A stretch of DNA of 64,000 nucleotides from Acanthosepion lycidas (lineage: Eukaryota > Mollusca > Cephalopoda > Sepiida > Sepiidae): the NCBI GenBank assembly GCA_963932145.1, contig OZ010593.1, positions 38,864,536-38,928,535 of the forward strand, given 5' to 3'. Both the position numbers and the translations under genes were made by a program. Below the pieces are notes generated by a model. It was not told the DNA's origin and made no database searches. It worked only from the letters and a program-made list of their open reading frames with translations. Below, in pieces: positions 22,901 through 35,984 of this stretch. The stretch's first letter is position 1. Each line of letters begins with the position of its first letter.

Positions 22901-23791
22901 CCTCATTGCATGTTCTTTGCTGGTAATTTTGTGGGGAGAATGGCAATACATGAAAACACACCAAAGATAGGCCACCATCAGACTTTACCAAAGTGTTGGG
23001 TGTGGAGGAGAAAAAGAGACAAATGTTGGTAAGAGAAATAAACAAAAAAAGAAACAACAAAGATTTTGATATATAAAGAATAAGAGAGAAGGTGAAAAAA
23101 AAGGAAAAAAATGTAGTAAAGAAGAAGAAAACAACAAAAAAGCAAATGCTGCATCATTTTAATTTTTTTATTGATGATAAATATGAACAAATTGAGATAG
23201 ATAATCATTGTAAATAAAAAGGAATGTGGTTCACATTAAGTGACATTCTCCAACTGCTGTTAATAAATATTAGACACATACCAAATATCCCCACCTGTAA
23301 AGATTGAATTACAATGAATATGAGAGATTTCTTTAGAGAAGTTATTTACTTTCCTTTAATTTTAACTTGTAAATTAGATCCATCAGGGACTTGAGTAAAA
23401 ATAAAATTTTTCCAATTTCAGTATGATCACTTCTAGCAGCAAAAAAATAACAATGTAAATAAAATTAATTTTCAAATGTAAATAATTTTATTAAATATTT
23501 AGCAAAGAGAAATTCTGTAGGAGAAAATGAATTTTAAAATATTCTCATTTTTAGGGTTTTTAGTTTCTTTTAAATAAGCAGATACTTAAGCATAAGTGCA
23601 CACATCTACTTTTGCACATACATAAATACAACCTCATTGACAAATTAATAACTTCCCATCTTTTATACATATGTTTTGTAATAGCTGTATCTTCTTTGGT
23701 TTTTTTGTTTGTTTTTTTTTAGATATGTGCATATGTTTGTGTGTGTATTTTCTTACTTTTTAATAAAAAGCTGTAAGTGTTTGACAATATA
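22901..23791. other. AT-rich stretch, nothing recognised
   Basis: A- and T-runs only; no exon, RNA gene or element end seen. Confidence 0.5.
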
Positions 23792-24912
23792 CCTTCAGGA
23801 GTAGTATCTGATCTGTGGTCATTCTGGTTGGTAGTGTAAGTCATTACATTCACAATGACACAGTAGAAGAAATGAAACAGATCTGAATGCATGATGATGC
23901 TGAAAATAAAGCATACAAAAGTTATAAGCTACTAGAGGAAAAGTAGTATTAAATTTATTTCTGTATTAAGACATTAAAATTCATAAACAGTATTTAATGA
24001 ACTAAAACCTCAATTGGAAGTTGAATTGAGGAATGCAAAATTCAAAATTATAGTCTATCAGGAAATCTATGATGTCTTTGTCAATAAGAAAACTGTTTTT
24101 TCTTATAATGTATAGGAAGACATTTTGTTATGTTGCAATATTCCACGTTAATATTTGATAATAGGCAGATCATTAATAAAGTAATATATTTTTAACCGTT
24201 CAGTATTCCATTGTTTTTATTAACTTCCATGCTTTTGATGTAACACCAAAGCAAACTATTTTTGATTATTGTGTCCAAATTTTGCAAACTTTCTTGCATA
24301 ATTTGGATTGTTTCTTGTAGTTCATTTTTATTTTCATTGCTAAATATCACTCTTACCTATTTCTCTTTGTCCCATCAGAGATGTTCTTTTGCCCAGTCTT
24401 TTTGTCTTGTTTAAGTTTTTTTTTGGTTAGTGATGACTTCTTTTATGTGAACTGCAGCCATTTAGATTATTTCTACATCAAATCCTTCTTATTGCATGAA
24501 CTGACACTTCAGAAGTAATAATACTACTATCTTTTTATTGGTAACCTAACTTTCTTTAAGCTCATTTGTATAATTTTGAAGGTCTGTCTTTTTCTTATCC
24601 AAAATGCTTCTTCTGAATGACTCAATTCAAAACTCTTTGACAATTTCATGTTGACTTACTCTTTATGACATTTTGATGATCTTCATCCTTTTTTCTTATT
24701 TTGAAATTTAAATCAAATACATTAAATGTCAACTTGAAGACTTCAAAATTTATGCAATCTGTACTTGGTTCATGCATGCATACTTTAATCTTTAAAAACA
24801 TGTACCCTGAACAGATCAATTTTTTCATGCCCCATTTACAGTTTCAATGTCTATGCAAAAATATCCATGACAAACCAGAATGACCAGCAATCACAGATAC
24901 TACTCCTGAAAG
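23792..24912 (-). mobile_element. Tc1-like DNA transposon, decayed, with inverted ends
   Basis: The left end CTTCAGGAGTAGTATCTG (from 23793) with TGGTCATTCTGGTT (to 23829) recurs in inverse form at 24873-24912, giving imperfect terminal repeats of about 38-40 bp. TA precedes the repeat on each side. Between the ends, the minus strand near 24200-24420 yields scraps resembling a Tc1 transposase (WAKEH, RVIFSNENKNEL, a WCYIKSMEVNKNNGILNG-like stretch) spread over frames. At about 1.12 kb it is shorter than a full Tc1-type element and has no intact transposase. Confidence 0.7.
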
Positions 24913-25065
24913 TACATTATTGAACACTCACAAGTGCTTAGAGAAGATTTTAAAATTTGATTTTTTTCTTTTTAGATTGCTCATTTTTTGTAAACTATAT
25001 ATCCTCATTATTTTACATTTATTTTATTGTGTTAATTTTTCTGCTATATTTAATAACTGCCTCTC

Positions 25066-25803
25066 TGATGTAATGGAATAACCTGTCACTCCCATGAGTG
25101 ACTACACTATAGGTAGTAACTAACTATAAGTACCTGTAAATCAACAGACTACAAAGACTAGCTGCGACCTGCTCCAGCTAAACAGTTGAACTCTCTTCCC
25201 AATGGAACCTGGACGAGGCTTTGCCGAAGAGCAGAGTCTCATTTAGGGAGGTAGACTGACCCTGAACCCGTTTATGCATGTTCAAAAAGGGAATATTTTT
25301 GGCCTAGCCTACGAGCTCGGAGAACCCACATTAAACCGGCCTTGTGCCACATGCAACCCTCATGGGGGGTAGCTAAATATACTAGCTGTGACCTGTTCCA
25401 GCTAAACAGTCAAACTCTCAGCCTTCAGGCAGATAGGAACCTGGACGAAACTCCGCCGAAGGGCAGAGTCTCGTTCGGGGAGGTAGACTGACCCTGAACC
25501 CGTTTATACAGGTTCAAAACAGAATATTTTTGGCCAAACCTATGGGCTCGGAGAACCCACATTAAACCCGGCCTTGTGCCACATGCAACCCTCGTGGGTG
25601 GGGGGCTAAATATGCTATGACTCAGACTTACGCGAGAACTACCGACCTTGCAATAGTAGCACTCACTACTGGATTGACTTGCAATGACCTTTTGCATAAC
25701 TGTTACCTTTATTCTTATTGTACTGATTTTTTACAATAAACCTTTACTTATTTTATCCACCTTGTTTTTCAAGTATATATTCCTATTAGCATGGAATATA
25801 ACA
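25066..25803 (+). mobile_element. Solo LTR, copy B, with internal tandem duplication
   Basis: A 738-bp block starting TGATGTAATGGAATAACC and ending ATATAACA, flanked by perfect 5-bp duplications CTCTC (25061-25065 and 25804-25808). An AATAAACC polyadenylation-signal region lies near 25734. Ends match copy A at 8267-8536. It is longer because it carries two tandem units of about 224 and 233 bp (25157-25380 and 25381-25613) that are roughly 85% alike and GC-richer than the surroundings. No internal coding region is left, so this is a fossil LTR. Confidence 0.85.
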
Positions 25804-25808
25804 CTCTC

Positions 25809-26990
25809 AATATTCTTAATTCATTTCAGGAGTCACACTTGAGGAAAATAATTAGGTCTTCTATTTTATGACACATGACTCTTGAGAATAAATTTGTAGA
25901 AAAAGAAATTTTTATAAACTTAGATTTACATATTGAAAGCTTAAAAGACTTATATTCAAGCATAAGAAATTCTTCTTCCTTCCTAAAAGAAGAACATACA
26001 AATATCTGCATTCCTGTTGTGAACAAAAATTGCAGATATGTTTAGCTTACTTACCAATCCCTTTTATTTGATAAAACGTTTATTTTTATTTTTCCACTTT
26101 AAGCTAAAATTATTTTCATCTGATAACAATGCTTTATGTCAAAATTTGACCATGTTGAATTTTTAGAAAGAATGTTTTCCTTGCTTTTTCACTGAAATAA
26201 AGAATTTGGACAAATTTGTTGTGTTCCTTTTTGTAATTTGAAACTTTCTTCATTGAAGACAAATGAAATACTAGAAACAGATTTAAAAGAAAAGTACAAA
26301 ACTTAACAAAAAATAGATAGAATAAACTTTGTTTTCATATTTACATGCCTTTGTGAATTATTCAATATTTTCTGGACTATTTTTTTCTTTTCTTCATTGT
26401 TTTCTTTTTGATACTGTTTTACCCAAAAGCTAGCTAAGGTGATTTCTTTAGATTATAACAAACTTCTTTCTCATTCTTTCTATAACAAATGAAATAATCA
26501 CATCTTTTTTGCATGTTCTTTTTAGATTTTTAGGTATTCTATTTTCATATCTGTTAGTACATATGGATTTATTTACATCCATCTATGATAAAGCCTGTAC
26601 AAACTCTTTGTATATGAAAACTGAACAAAAACAATATTGAAGTTCCATCACACCAAATTGGGAGAATAGAAATATAAGTCATGAAAAGGGTTACTTTCAA
26701 TTCTAGAAATGCTTATACAGAAAGGGTCATATTTTTCTTATAAAATAATTCCTCACATTTTACCCCAAAATTGAAATCTCAAATTTTACATAATTGAAGA
26801 AATTCAGTTCGTTATGGCTAGATCTTCTCTGGCCACTAACAAAAATCATAAGTATTTGTTTTGTTTATTTTTCAACAACAAAAGCACATCAATTATGCAT
26901 ATCTATTGAAAAGATACAGTTCAGTTTGTTTTAATTACAATGTCTTCAATCTCTTTTTACTCAATCAGTATAGACTAATAATGCATTATC
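25809..26990. other. AT-rich stretch, nothing recognised
   Basis: No motif, exon or repeat end seen. Confidence 0.5.
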
Positions 26991-26991
26991 T

Positions 26992-27018
26992 CATATATAT
27001 ATATATATATATATATAA
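26992..27018. repeat. (TA)n microsatellite
   Basis: TA tract of about 27 bp. Confidence 0.95.
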
Positions 27019-27239
27019 TTTGTATTTGTATATACTAATGTATTTAGGTGTTTGTGCATACCTGTATATATAAAGACAGAAAATATAATTGTAGTACCCT
27101 GAATATGTTTCAGTTTATTCAAGATTAAAGACAACAGTAACCTATCAGGATTAAAGTAAATACTTTAGAGATATAGATCAATATGTGTACATATTCCAAG
27201 ATAAAGGATGTATCAACAGTATTCAGAGCGTATATTTAT

Positions 27240-28240
27240 GCACTATATCTCTTTGATGATTATTAACAGTTATACTCCTCCTGTATGCAGGTCTTGTGAA
27301 CATGCTAACAGGGAAGTTGTTGAACATCTTGCAAAACATGTCTGGTAGCTAAGGCATCACATGATCAAACATTATCCAACTAGAACAGCACATTGCTTTC
27401 CTGTTGCAGTAATATCAACAGAATGGATTGAACAATATTCTGAACATACATACATTCCATAATCACTAAAAGCAAGCATGTGTTGTGGCATCCCACAACC
27501 TGATGCCAGATGTTGGGCCTGTATGTCATGGGTGAATACACGCTGAAAGCACTGCCAACATCTACATTATACATGACTATCACTTGTATAAAAACAGAAC
27601 CTACAGAACACTAACTAACCCAAGTGACCCTGTCATGACACCAGTATAAATATGTGAGGTGCTGTCCTGGTATAAGTGTAAATCTGGCATTTATATTCAT
27701 ACTTCTGGTCTATATTGACACTCATTTACTCTGATTTGTGCTGTGAACACCATGTAAATATCTGTATTATATAGCCATTCAGAAACTGATCTATGAGTAC
27801 ATCAAACCAATTCTTCAAAATAATTATCCAGCCTCTCAAAGGTCCATAGTCCAACTCTTTCCAAATGGCTCTCATTGAATAAAGGAGCACATAGCATAAC
27901 ACTGGAGTGCACTGGACTGTAACTCATCTAAAGTACAGACACCCCAGGTGGTGCACTAGTATAAGTGTGAAGTATTTTAAAATTTTATCAGAATATCTAT
28001 TGCTCCCTTACATGCGTATACTGTACCCTGGTTTAAATCAACACCATCCTTCCAGGTGTTCTAATTTTATTTCCCATTAGTATGTGTACAAGGTGCTACA
28101 TAAAATTTCAAGGAATTCAATCATGAAAAGAATCACACTTGATACCTAGTTTCCACCAGCTCCTTCAATATGTCTACAACAATCTCACAAAGTGTAGTGG
28201 CAAAAGTTTACACCTCATTTGGTTTCAGTTAAGACTTTCA
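27240..28240. repeat. Probable unclassified dispersed repeat
   Basis: This 1-kb block has more balanced composition than its flanks and recurring words: CAGTATAAATATGTGAGGTG at about 27640, GGTATAAGTGTAAA at about 27680 and AGTATAAGTGTGAAG at about 27958, often near GGTGCTGT or GGTGCAC. This suggests a degenerate internal repeat or a dispersed element. No coding frame is conserved. Confidence 0.35.
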
Positions 28241-28515
28241 GATTCCATGAACCTTTAAGTAGCACCTCATAGATAAGATAAATATATAGACAGTTTAGAA
28301 TAATTGACCATAATTGTCATTGGCAAAAATACCCAACAAATGGAATTTACAAACTTTCCAAATGCAATAAGAAAAGGAAAAATAAGAACAAAGCCAAATA
28401 ATACTAAACAAACAATATATATGCAAGACAAAACTAAGCAGCACAACCATAATAAAGCAAAAAAGCAAGAATGGTATTTTTTGTTTTTTTTTACAATGAT
28501 GTTAATCCTGTACAA

Positions 28516-28600
28516 GGCCCAAGAGCCACTCAAGGTAGAGTAAGAAGTATAGTTTATATTAATATGTGTAGAAGATAACAGCAGACTCTAGAAACATGAA
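28516..28600 (+). repeat. Dispersed repeat family R2, copy 2 (short)
   Basis: ACAAGGCCCAAGAGCCACTC followed by AAGGTAGAG and TGTGTAGAAGATAACAG matches the openings at 13259 and 34930, then similarity is lost. Confidence 0.6.
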
Positions 28601-29755
28601 AATAGATAGAAATTTGTATTGATATTTTGCTTACATATGCCATTACCTAACCAAGAGCATCATGATTATAGCATTCATTATCCAGAAAAGTTTCAGAAAT
28701 GCAACTGACTTTCTACATTCTATATTCTGTAATTGATATAACTTGATAGTGTGGAAGTGACAACTTTGTCCTTTGGTTACACATGTCTGTCCACTCTATG
28801 CTTTCAAGGAAAAATGCAAAGTTTTGTGGGAACAGGTGCATCACTTTCTCTAACAAGAACGCAATAAAGGACAGCACATCTGACATGAAGAGAACTCGAC
28901 TAGAAAATCCTTTTCATGGCCAAAGGTCAACCTTCTGTGTAGTTTTATTTAGTCCATATTCAGGTTTATAGACAGCCTTCTTTTAATCAGCAAATAGTAC
29001 ATTCACCTAAAAATGTTAAATACTTTCATTCTGTTTCTTATTATCTTCCCCCTTCCAAAATACTTTTAATGTTTGACTGTCTCACAAGTAACATTCTCCA
29101 AAGAAAACATTTAAGATACACTTAGTAAAATGATTTTTACATAGTAATCAGTTACCTTGAACTTATGCAGTAAGATTTCCTCAATACACAAAGTCTACCT
29201 TCCATCCCAACATTTTCTTATTGTTCTTTAAATAAAATAGGAATAAAAAAATATCTATGATTTAACTCAGTTCAACCTGGTCTGATTTCTTCTGAAACTC
29301 TAATCAAAATCTAAAAGTCTATGGTAATTCCTGAAAGAATAATATTCTAATTTCAGTAACAATGGCAAAATACTAATCAGGCAGACAAGGTACACGAAAA
29401 ATGAGATTCCATGTGGAATAAGGAAAGAATTCCTCAAAAATCAAAATGGGAAAATTTCAAAAAAAATTCAGTAAAAGAAAGTAATGTTTCAATCAAAAAA
29501 ATTTTTAAACTTAAATTGTGTTGGCAAAAAAATTTAAAGAAAGAAAAATGCTTAAAATTCCATTAAGACTTCAGTGAATCTACCCCACCAACAATGCATT
29601 CAAACTGATATTAGACTGCATATATGTATATGTGCATTTGTGTGTGTGTATATACACAAGCACTTAAATACAGACTGATATTATATGATATTAAATACAT
29701 ACAGATATTACATGTAAGTTTGCATGACGTCAATAAACTTGGGTAAGCTTTGCTG
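28601..29755. other. AT-rich stretch, nothing recognised
   Basis: No exon or mobile element recognised. Confidence 0.5.
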
Positions 29756-29892
29756 TAACGATATATATATATATATGATCTGACGTGCAGAGAGCACATA
29801 TTTTTTATGAAATTTCTTGAACATTCAAGCCAGTAAATGTAATTAATATTGTTTAATTAAAAAACAGTATTTACTTAAATAAATTATATCTA

Positions 29893-29972
29893 TTAGGTTG
29901 GTGCAAAAATAATGTCGTTTTCTCACATATTAACATATGTGAGAAAACGACATTATTTTTGCACCAACCTAA
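29893..29972. mobile_element. 80-bp mariner hairpin MITE, copy 1 (MADE1-like)
   Basis: Exactly 80 bp between TA target duplications (29891-29892 and 29973-29974). It is a perfect palindrome: 38-bp arms starting TTAGGTTGGTGCAAAAATAA around a TAAC loop. The outer 15 bases equal the terminus of mariner elements of the human Hsmar1/MADE1 type, and 80 bp is also the MADE1 length (established knowledge). It has no coding capacity and would be mobilised by a mariner transposase elsewhere in the genome. Confidence 0.97.
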
Positions 29973-30083
29973 TATAAGAATAACATAAACATAAAATATA
30001 TTAAATAATTTTCAGACTTAATCCATTTCATATGTTGTCATTGTTTAATATTGTCAAAGGTGTGTGTTTATAAACAGTAATTC

Positions 30084-30084
<1 letters not shown>

Positions 30085-30133
<49 letters not shown>

Positions 30134-30163
30134 ATGTATGTATATGCTCACACACACACACAT
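30085..30163. repeat. (TA)n(TATG)n(CA)n compound microsatellite
   Basis: TA tract of 40 bp, short TATG tetramers, then CA repeats. Confidence 0.95.
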
Positions 30164-30516
30164 AGACGCCTTTATCATAATTTCCAAGCCACCAACTGGA
30201 GTAGTATTTAATTTTTATTGTATGTTTATTTTCCTCACATAATAAAGTATTTCCACGACCCAACATCTCATAACCTTTAAGATTGATCTAAAAAAATAGT
30301 ACTGATGATTTATATTACCAAGATCCTTCAAAGTAGGACAATCCTACATTAAACCTGTATATACAGCCATATAAATAAAAAGAGTTAAGTAGTTAATAAT
30401 CAGATCTCACATTTCATGATACTTGATCTGCTCTTGTGTCAGACTTATTCTTTGTAAATCAATGCAAAGACATTAGAATCATACAAAATACACATCATAA
30501 ATAAATAATGTTTATA

Positions 30517-30524
30517 GACACACA

Positions 30525-30601
<77 letters not shown>
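30517..30601. repeat. (CA)n(TA)n microsatellite
   Basis: A short CA run followed by about 73 bp of uninterrupted TA, the longest pure TA tract in the window. Confidence 0.97.
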
Positions 30602-30604
<3 letters not shown>

Positions 30605-30735
30605 TCCCAAGAAGATAGAATGCAGGTAGAGTTCAATGTCCAAATTCAATTTGTCTGATGAATTGGATCATGATAACAATTCCAATGTAATGAATTATAA
30701 CCATGGAATATTAGTGTTTGAGCCTTTTATATTTT

Positions 30736-30745
30736 ATACATATAC

Positions 30746-30810
<65 letters not shown>
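30736..30810. repeat. (TA)n microsatellite
   Basis: TACATA start then about 55 bp of pure TA. Confidence 0.97.
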
Positions 30811-30811
<1 letters not shown>

Positions 30812-32240
30812 GCACATTCTTATGCAGACAGAGACTTCAACATACATAAAAATATTGAATGTGAACTAAAAATCATAAATAATTGTTGAATGGAAACACT
30901 TAATATGTAATTGTCTATAATTTTAAATGAATTACAACCTCAATGTTTTTCATATTTCTTATAGAATAATCTTGCAAAATGATACAGATGTGGATTCTTT
31001 TTTCTTTTATACATTCCTCTGATATTTCAATTCAGAATCAGTTCATTCCATATACGCATTAAAATTCAATCCTAAAAAGGATGTGTTTTTGTTTTGTTTT
31101 TTTTTTACAAGCAATTGTATGAATCATTTTGGTATTGTGATTGTTGTTGTATTTTGAAATCCCTATATCTTGGAAATCTTTCCATATGCTGAAGTTTCCA
31201 GTATCTAGACTGAGAGGCACTTAGGTAATCAGAGATTGGATAAAAATAGAAAAAAAAAATTTCCTTTCTGAAAATAACTGGAGCACATTTAAATGAAAAG
31301 AAAGAAAACTTGTAATGAAGACTTTCTTCAAGAAATTGACAGGGAAACAGTAAGTTAATGACAATCAGTTGTAAAAGATAAACAACTTTCAAAGAATTTG
31401 CTCTGATGGTAAAAAAAAAACAACTTTCCACAGATAAAAGCTTTGACATGAATAATGTTTTCAAATAATGTTAGAAAGACCTGTAAATTTATATTTAAAA
31501 TGCACTTTCCATAACAGATCTTGATATGAGAGAGAGAGGGGGAATCATTAAAGGAGAAACTTGGTTAATTATTTCACAATGATCTGAGTAGTTTTCAGAA
31601 ATCTTTCTTCCATAAATCCCACTACAATTCACACTGCCAGACAAATCTTTTCCCTTGGATCAGTGGGTGAGTAAAATTATTGAGTAACTCGCCAATCAAA
31701 ACAACAATGATAAGGATACTAATCCAAATGATTCATCAAATTTCAGGCCTTAATGTCAGCAAATAAATCAATCCAATAATCTATCTTTACAGAACACAGG
31801 CACACTACATGGGCATTTCTGTGCTTTGATTCTTATCTGTTCCAATTCTGATTTTGGAGTGGATGCTTTCTATCAATAAACAATCCTAATCTTAATCCAT
31901 AATTTTGTACTGAACTGATTCAATATTACTTCGAAGAATAATCACAAAGAAAGCCTTTTCATGTTCTGTGGCAATAAACTTGCATAAAATGAAAAAAATG
32001 GAAATTAATCACAAGTGGAAATAATCCAAGATCAAATCTTTACAAGGAGAAAATTTAAGCTTACAGAAAAAGGATCTGATTGATAAAAGGGAATATTTTC
32101 TCAAATCAACTTTATAAACTTTATTCAAAATTTATAAAACTTACAACACAGTCAGTTTGCAAAAAGGAGTTGTAGGTTTACAAATGAGGAAAGCTTGTTT
32201 GCTCTGTTGTTTCTCAGTTAGTCAAAAATTGATTGCCTTG
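30811..32240. other. AT-rich stretch, nothing recognised
   Basis: No exon or element recognised. The 119-codon minus-strand frame at 31105-31464 has no motif. Confidence 0.5.
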
Positions 32241-32254
32241 AAATGATGATTATT

Positions 32255-32345
32255 GTTAGAAACCTTATTGCTACTGAGTAGAGAGTTCAATCTTCACAAA
32301 TTGTGGTCTTGTACCAAAACTAAGCTATGCTCAGTAAATATCTAA
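32255..32345 (+). mobile_element. Possible SINE fragment
   Basis: GAGAGTTCAATCTTC (B-box-like) is followed by CTTGTACCAAAACTAAGC and CTCAGTAAATATCT, words that recur in part at 8545-8575. Consistent with a decayed tRNA-derived SINE with its tail. Confidence 0.35.
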
Positions 32346-32574
32346 ATTAGTCAAGAATGTCACCAAGGAGCCAATTTTTCTTTTCAAAAAGAAAAAAATT
32401 CTGACAGTCAATTCATGATGGAAGCCACTCATTTGTTCAATAAAATAATGAATGGCTTTTATTAGTGATAAAGTGATAAAGGATATAGCAAGTGCAATTT
32501 ACTAGTGGATAATGAATAGTTAAAATCAATAATTTAATTAGTTCATATTTAAACTTACAACAGTACAACACAGG

Positions 32575-32597
32575 CACACACACACACACACATATAT

Positions 32598-32649
<52 letters not shown>
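32575..32649. repeat. (CA)n(TA)n microsatellite
   Basis: CA block then TA block with a few CATATA interruptions. Confidence 0.96.
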
Positions 32650-32651
<2 letters not shown>

Positions 32652-32764
32652 ATACACCTACTGGCAAGTGGACAAAATGAATACACAAAGGTTCATCTCT
32701 GAAACTCAGGAGTTGGGGTGCTGAATCAATCAGCTAAGTGACAAATTTTATATCTGTATTAATC

Positions 32765-32822
<58 letters not shown>
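32765..32822. repeat. (CT)n(TA)n microsatellite
   Basis: CT repeat of about 24 bp joined to TA repeat of about 34 bp. Confidence 0.96.
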
Positions 32823-32824
<2 letters not shown>

Positions 32825-34850
32825 CGAGGCAATTAAAAGATCATGACTTTCACCATAAGAGTATAAGTATAAGAGTATAAGTACTTAGTGTTTCAAACAG
32901 CTGGTGGCCAGATTTTAAACTACAGCTACAAATATCAATATTTTATCTCTGGGCAATATAATCCACCATTTGTACAAATAGGCACTTTGTCAAAAATTAT
33001 CCAGTGGTCTTCTAAGGTTAAAAATAAGTTCATTTTTTACATATTTGCTGACCAACTATCAACAGAACTTACAAAACATATGCTTCCTTATTCCAATGAA
33101 CTGATAAGTGTATCACTTTGCATGCAACCTATAATTTTCACCTGGAAAGCTACAAATTGAAACACATTTATCAATTCCTGGAAAACTTCAAGAGAAGGCC
33201 TAATCAACCCAGGATTAATGATATTCAGGGAAGATTATAATGTGTTCTTGGAACTGCATTTCCAAATATATATTCACTCAATAAAAACTGCAATGTCTAT
33301 CTATAATTCATGCAAGTTTCTTGTGGCCTTGTAGATCATCCAATTTGAATAAACTATTAAACTAATCATATATTCAGAAATCACATTTCAGAAGAGTATC
33401 TTCTTTTTCATTCTAATAAAACAAATTCATAACTGTCTTCTTACTGATGAAGATGAAATGGTTTCCTTGCAGTTTTTTGTCTTTAGCTTTGTTATAGTTG
33501 TTATCCTCTGATCAGTTTTCATAAACATTTCTGAAAATGGAAATTATATGATCAAGCAAATTGGGCATTTATCATTGAACAATGGTTAACAAACTAGTCT
33601 TGCAAACCTTTCCTCTTATAATGAGTTCAATTCTCAAGATCAAACATATAAATAGATAAAATAATTAAACCTTGTTATTTAAAGACTGCATGAATTCATT
33701 TGAAAAGGAAACAAGGTCTTCATAACTTTTCTATTCATTTGAAAATGGATGGATAAATTTCTAACACTCAAACAAGAAGTCTTCAATTATTTTATAGATT
33801 TATTTTTTATATAAAAAAGTGTTTTCATTATTCAACATTCTATAAGCCTCAGAACTGACACACAAAAATGATTATTGGTACCATATATTACTAGGACATA
33901 TTTATCAAGCTAGAACAATCCCCAGCTTATGATAAACTAAGTTGAACAGGTGGTAAGCAGCAAGCAAAATACAAAGTGTTACTGATGAATACATAATTGA
34001 TACTATTTCTGAAATACTAAAAACTATTCTTTTATATATTATTATATATTTCAAACCACAAATACAGTAAAATTTAATAATGTGGAACCAAATAATATCA
34101 AACCTTTATCAGCAGATATACTACATATGAATATCAGCCTTTGAAACTAGTATTTTTATATTAAAATATGTTTGTTTTTAGTTAGGATTATTTTCGAGGC
34201 ATATCACAGAATCTGTAAGAGAATATTAAGTTTGACTGCTATATAATGTAGATCTCGTTGAAGAATTGTAATCTTTAGACATACTAAATCCTAAATCAAA
34301 AATATCACACTTCTTGAACAAATGTTTTCTTATGAGGCCAGCCACATAACATCTTGTTCCAAAAGTTTGTATTGAACTAGAGTTGAACAAAATTTATCTT
34401 TAGGCAGGTCAAATGTTATTGAAATTAAGAAAAACTGCAAATCATTGATTCAATGACAAACAGATTTTTGCTGCTGTGAAATAGAAATAAATTAATTGCT
34501 GTTATTTTATTATTTTTATTATTTTCTATATAAACAATAAAAATATCAGTTTAAAGAAAAAGATAAAATGGGAAAGCCAGATGAAAACATTTGAAAATCA
34601 GCAATATAACAGATTGCATTTTTATTTTCTCTAAATTTAGGTGGATCAACTTTCAAGTTCCATACCTGATCTTTTGTGGTCTAAGTGAATTTGAATCAAA
34701 ACAATTTTGGGGAACATTCTTTTTTGATTTTGGTTTTCTAAACCCAATTCCAAAATCTAGACACACAACAATGATGTCAGTTATAAAGTGTCTTCTAAAG
34801 GAAGCCAATCAAAAAAATTATGTTTATCTATATATAATGATTTTATACAT
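32823..34850. other. AT-rich stretch; possible SINE scrap near 33580-33640
   Basis: ATGAGTTCAATTCTC at about 33621 resembles a B box and AATGGTTAACAAACTAG upstream an A box, a possible decayed SINE. Nothing else is recognised; the 90-codon frame at 32888-33160 has no motif. Confidence 0.35.
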
Positions 34851-34857
34851 GTGTATT

Positions 34858-34859
<2 letters not shown>

Positions 34860-34925
<66 letters not shown>
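34860..34925. repeat. (TA)n(CA)n microsatellite
   Basis: About 55 bp TA then CA, directly abutting dispersed repeat R2 copy 3. Confidence 0.97.
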
Positions 34926-34929
34926 TACA

Positions 34930-35240
34930 GTAAGCCTTTACAAGGCATGAGGGCCACTCGAGGTAGAGAGTTACATTTGGAGGCCATTTGTGTGTATAGG
35001 AGTAGAAGATAATGGTTAACCCTAGCCTTGAACAGGTTAAGATTCTAGTGATTGGCAAAACATCCTGTTGGGACTCAGTTCCACAGGGGGCAGTGGCTCA
35101 CAAGTGGAACTTACTTCTTACCAATGGAATACAGAGGGAATGTGGATGGTTTGCTACTATGTAAGTGGTATGGCAGGTTCTTGCCATGAATGTTTAACCT
35201 GACAAGACAAGGGAGTGTAGTTTGTCCAAGCACTTTCTGT
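34930..35240 (+). repeat. Dispersed repeat family R2, copy 3
   Basis: Starts TTTACAAGGCATGAGGGCCA, then CTTGAACAGGTTAAGATTC, CACAGGGGGCAGTGGCTC, GGAATACAGAGGGAATGTGG and GGCAGGTTCTTGCCATG. Several of these align in order with 13259-13560 (GGAATACATAGGAAATGAGG, GGTCTTGCCAG). This is the longest and best-preserved copy. No frame is conserved; class unknown. Confidence 0.65.
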
Positions 35241-35629
35241 GGAAGTAGTGGTTGAACAGCTGATCTCTTAGAAATTTTGCTCATTTCATGAACAGCATTG
35301 CGTTTTATCCACTCAGGATACTAATTTTTAGTTCTGAAAATTTGTTAAAATTATGACATTAGTGATTTTAGGATCAGAAAATTCTATACCTGATTTGCAT
35401 AATAACAACAAACTAGTACACATACTACCCAGGGTCACACGAGAGTTTCTCACTGCAACAAGGACCTTAGATTGAAAAAATAAATACAATAACATGCAGA
35501 AGTGTCCACCATTTTAGAATATTTTATCCTTCTAGTAATCACCATTATAGAGCCAAGTTAACAAGTCACTGTAGTAATTTCAGTGTTTACTAGGTATTCC
35601 ATTAATATGGCCCTATAGCAGAATAACTT

Positions 35630-35665
<36 letters not shown>

Positions 35666-35984
35666 CATGCAAGACACAAATATCAAAATATATGTATATA
35701 TACCATGACAGATCTTTTACAATTCCAAACTTTCACAATAAAATTTGTATTAAACAAATTTGTGAAATGTTCACAAAATACTTATATTATATATATATAT
35801 CCAGTGATATTTTCATATTAGACCTACTGATAACTTGTTTTGGAACTGTCAGGTTTTATTATGCAAAGTGCAACATAAATACTTATAAATCCAAAAGATG
35901 TAGATGACAGACACCATATCACATGAATCAATTGTCATTTTATTATTTGACATGTTAATAATGACTCCAAGACATTCTTAATCT
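35241..35984. other. AT-rich stretch with (TA)n at 35632-35662
   Basis: Apart from the TA tract, nothing recognised. Confidence 0.5.

Noticed and set aside
22515-23060. 181-codon minus-strand frame, the longest in the window
   Set aside because: Ser/Lys-rich low complexity from a GGAGGAA/TC-skewed block, no domain, no convincing splice or initiation context.
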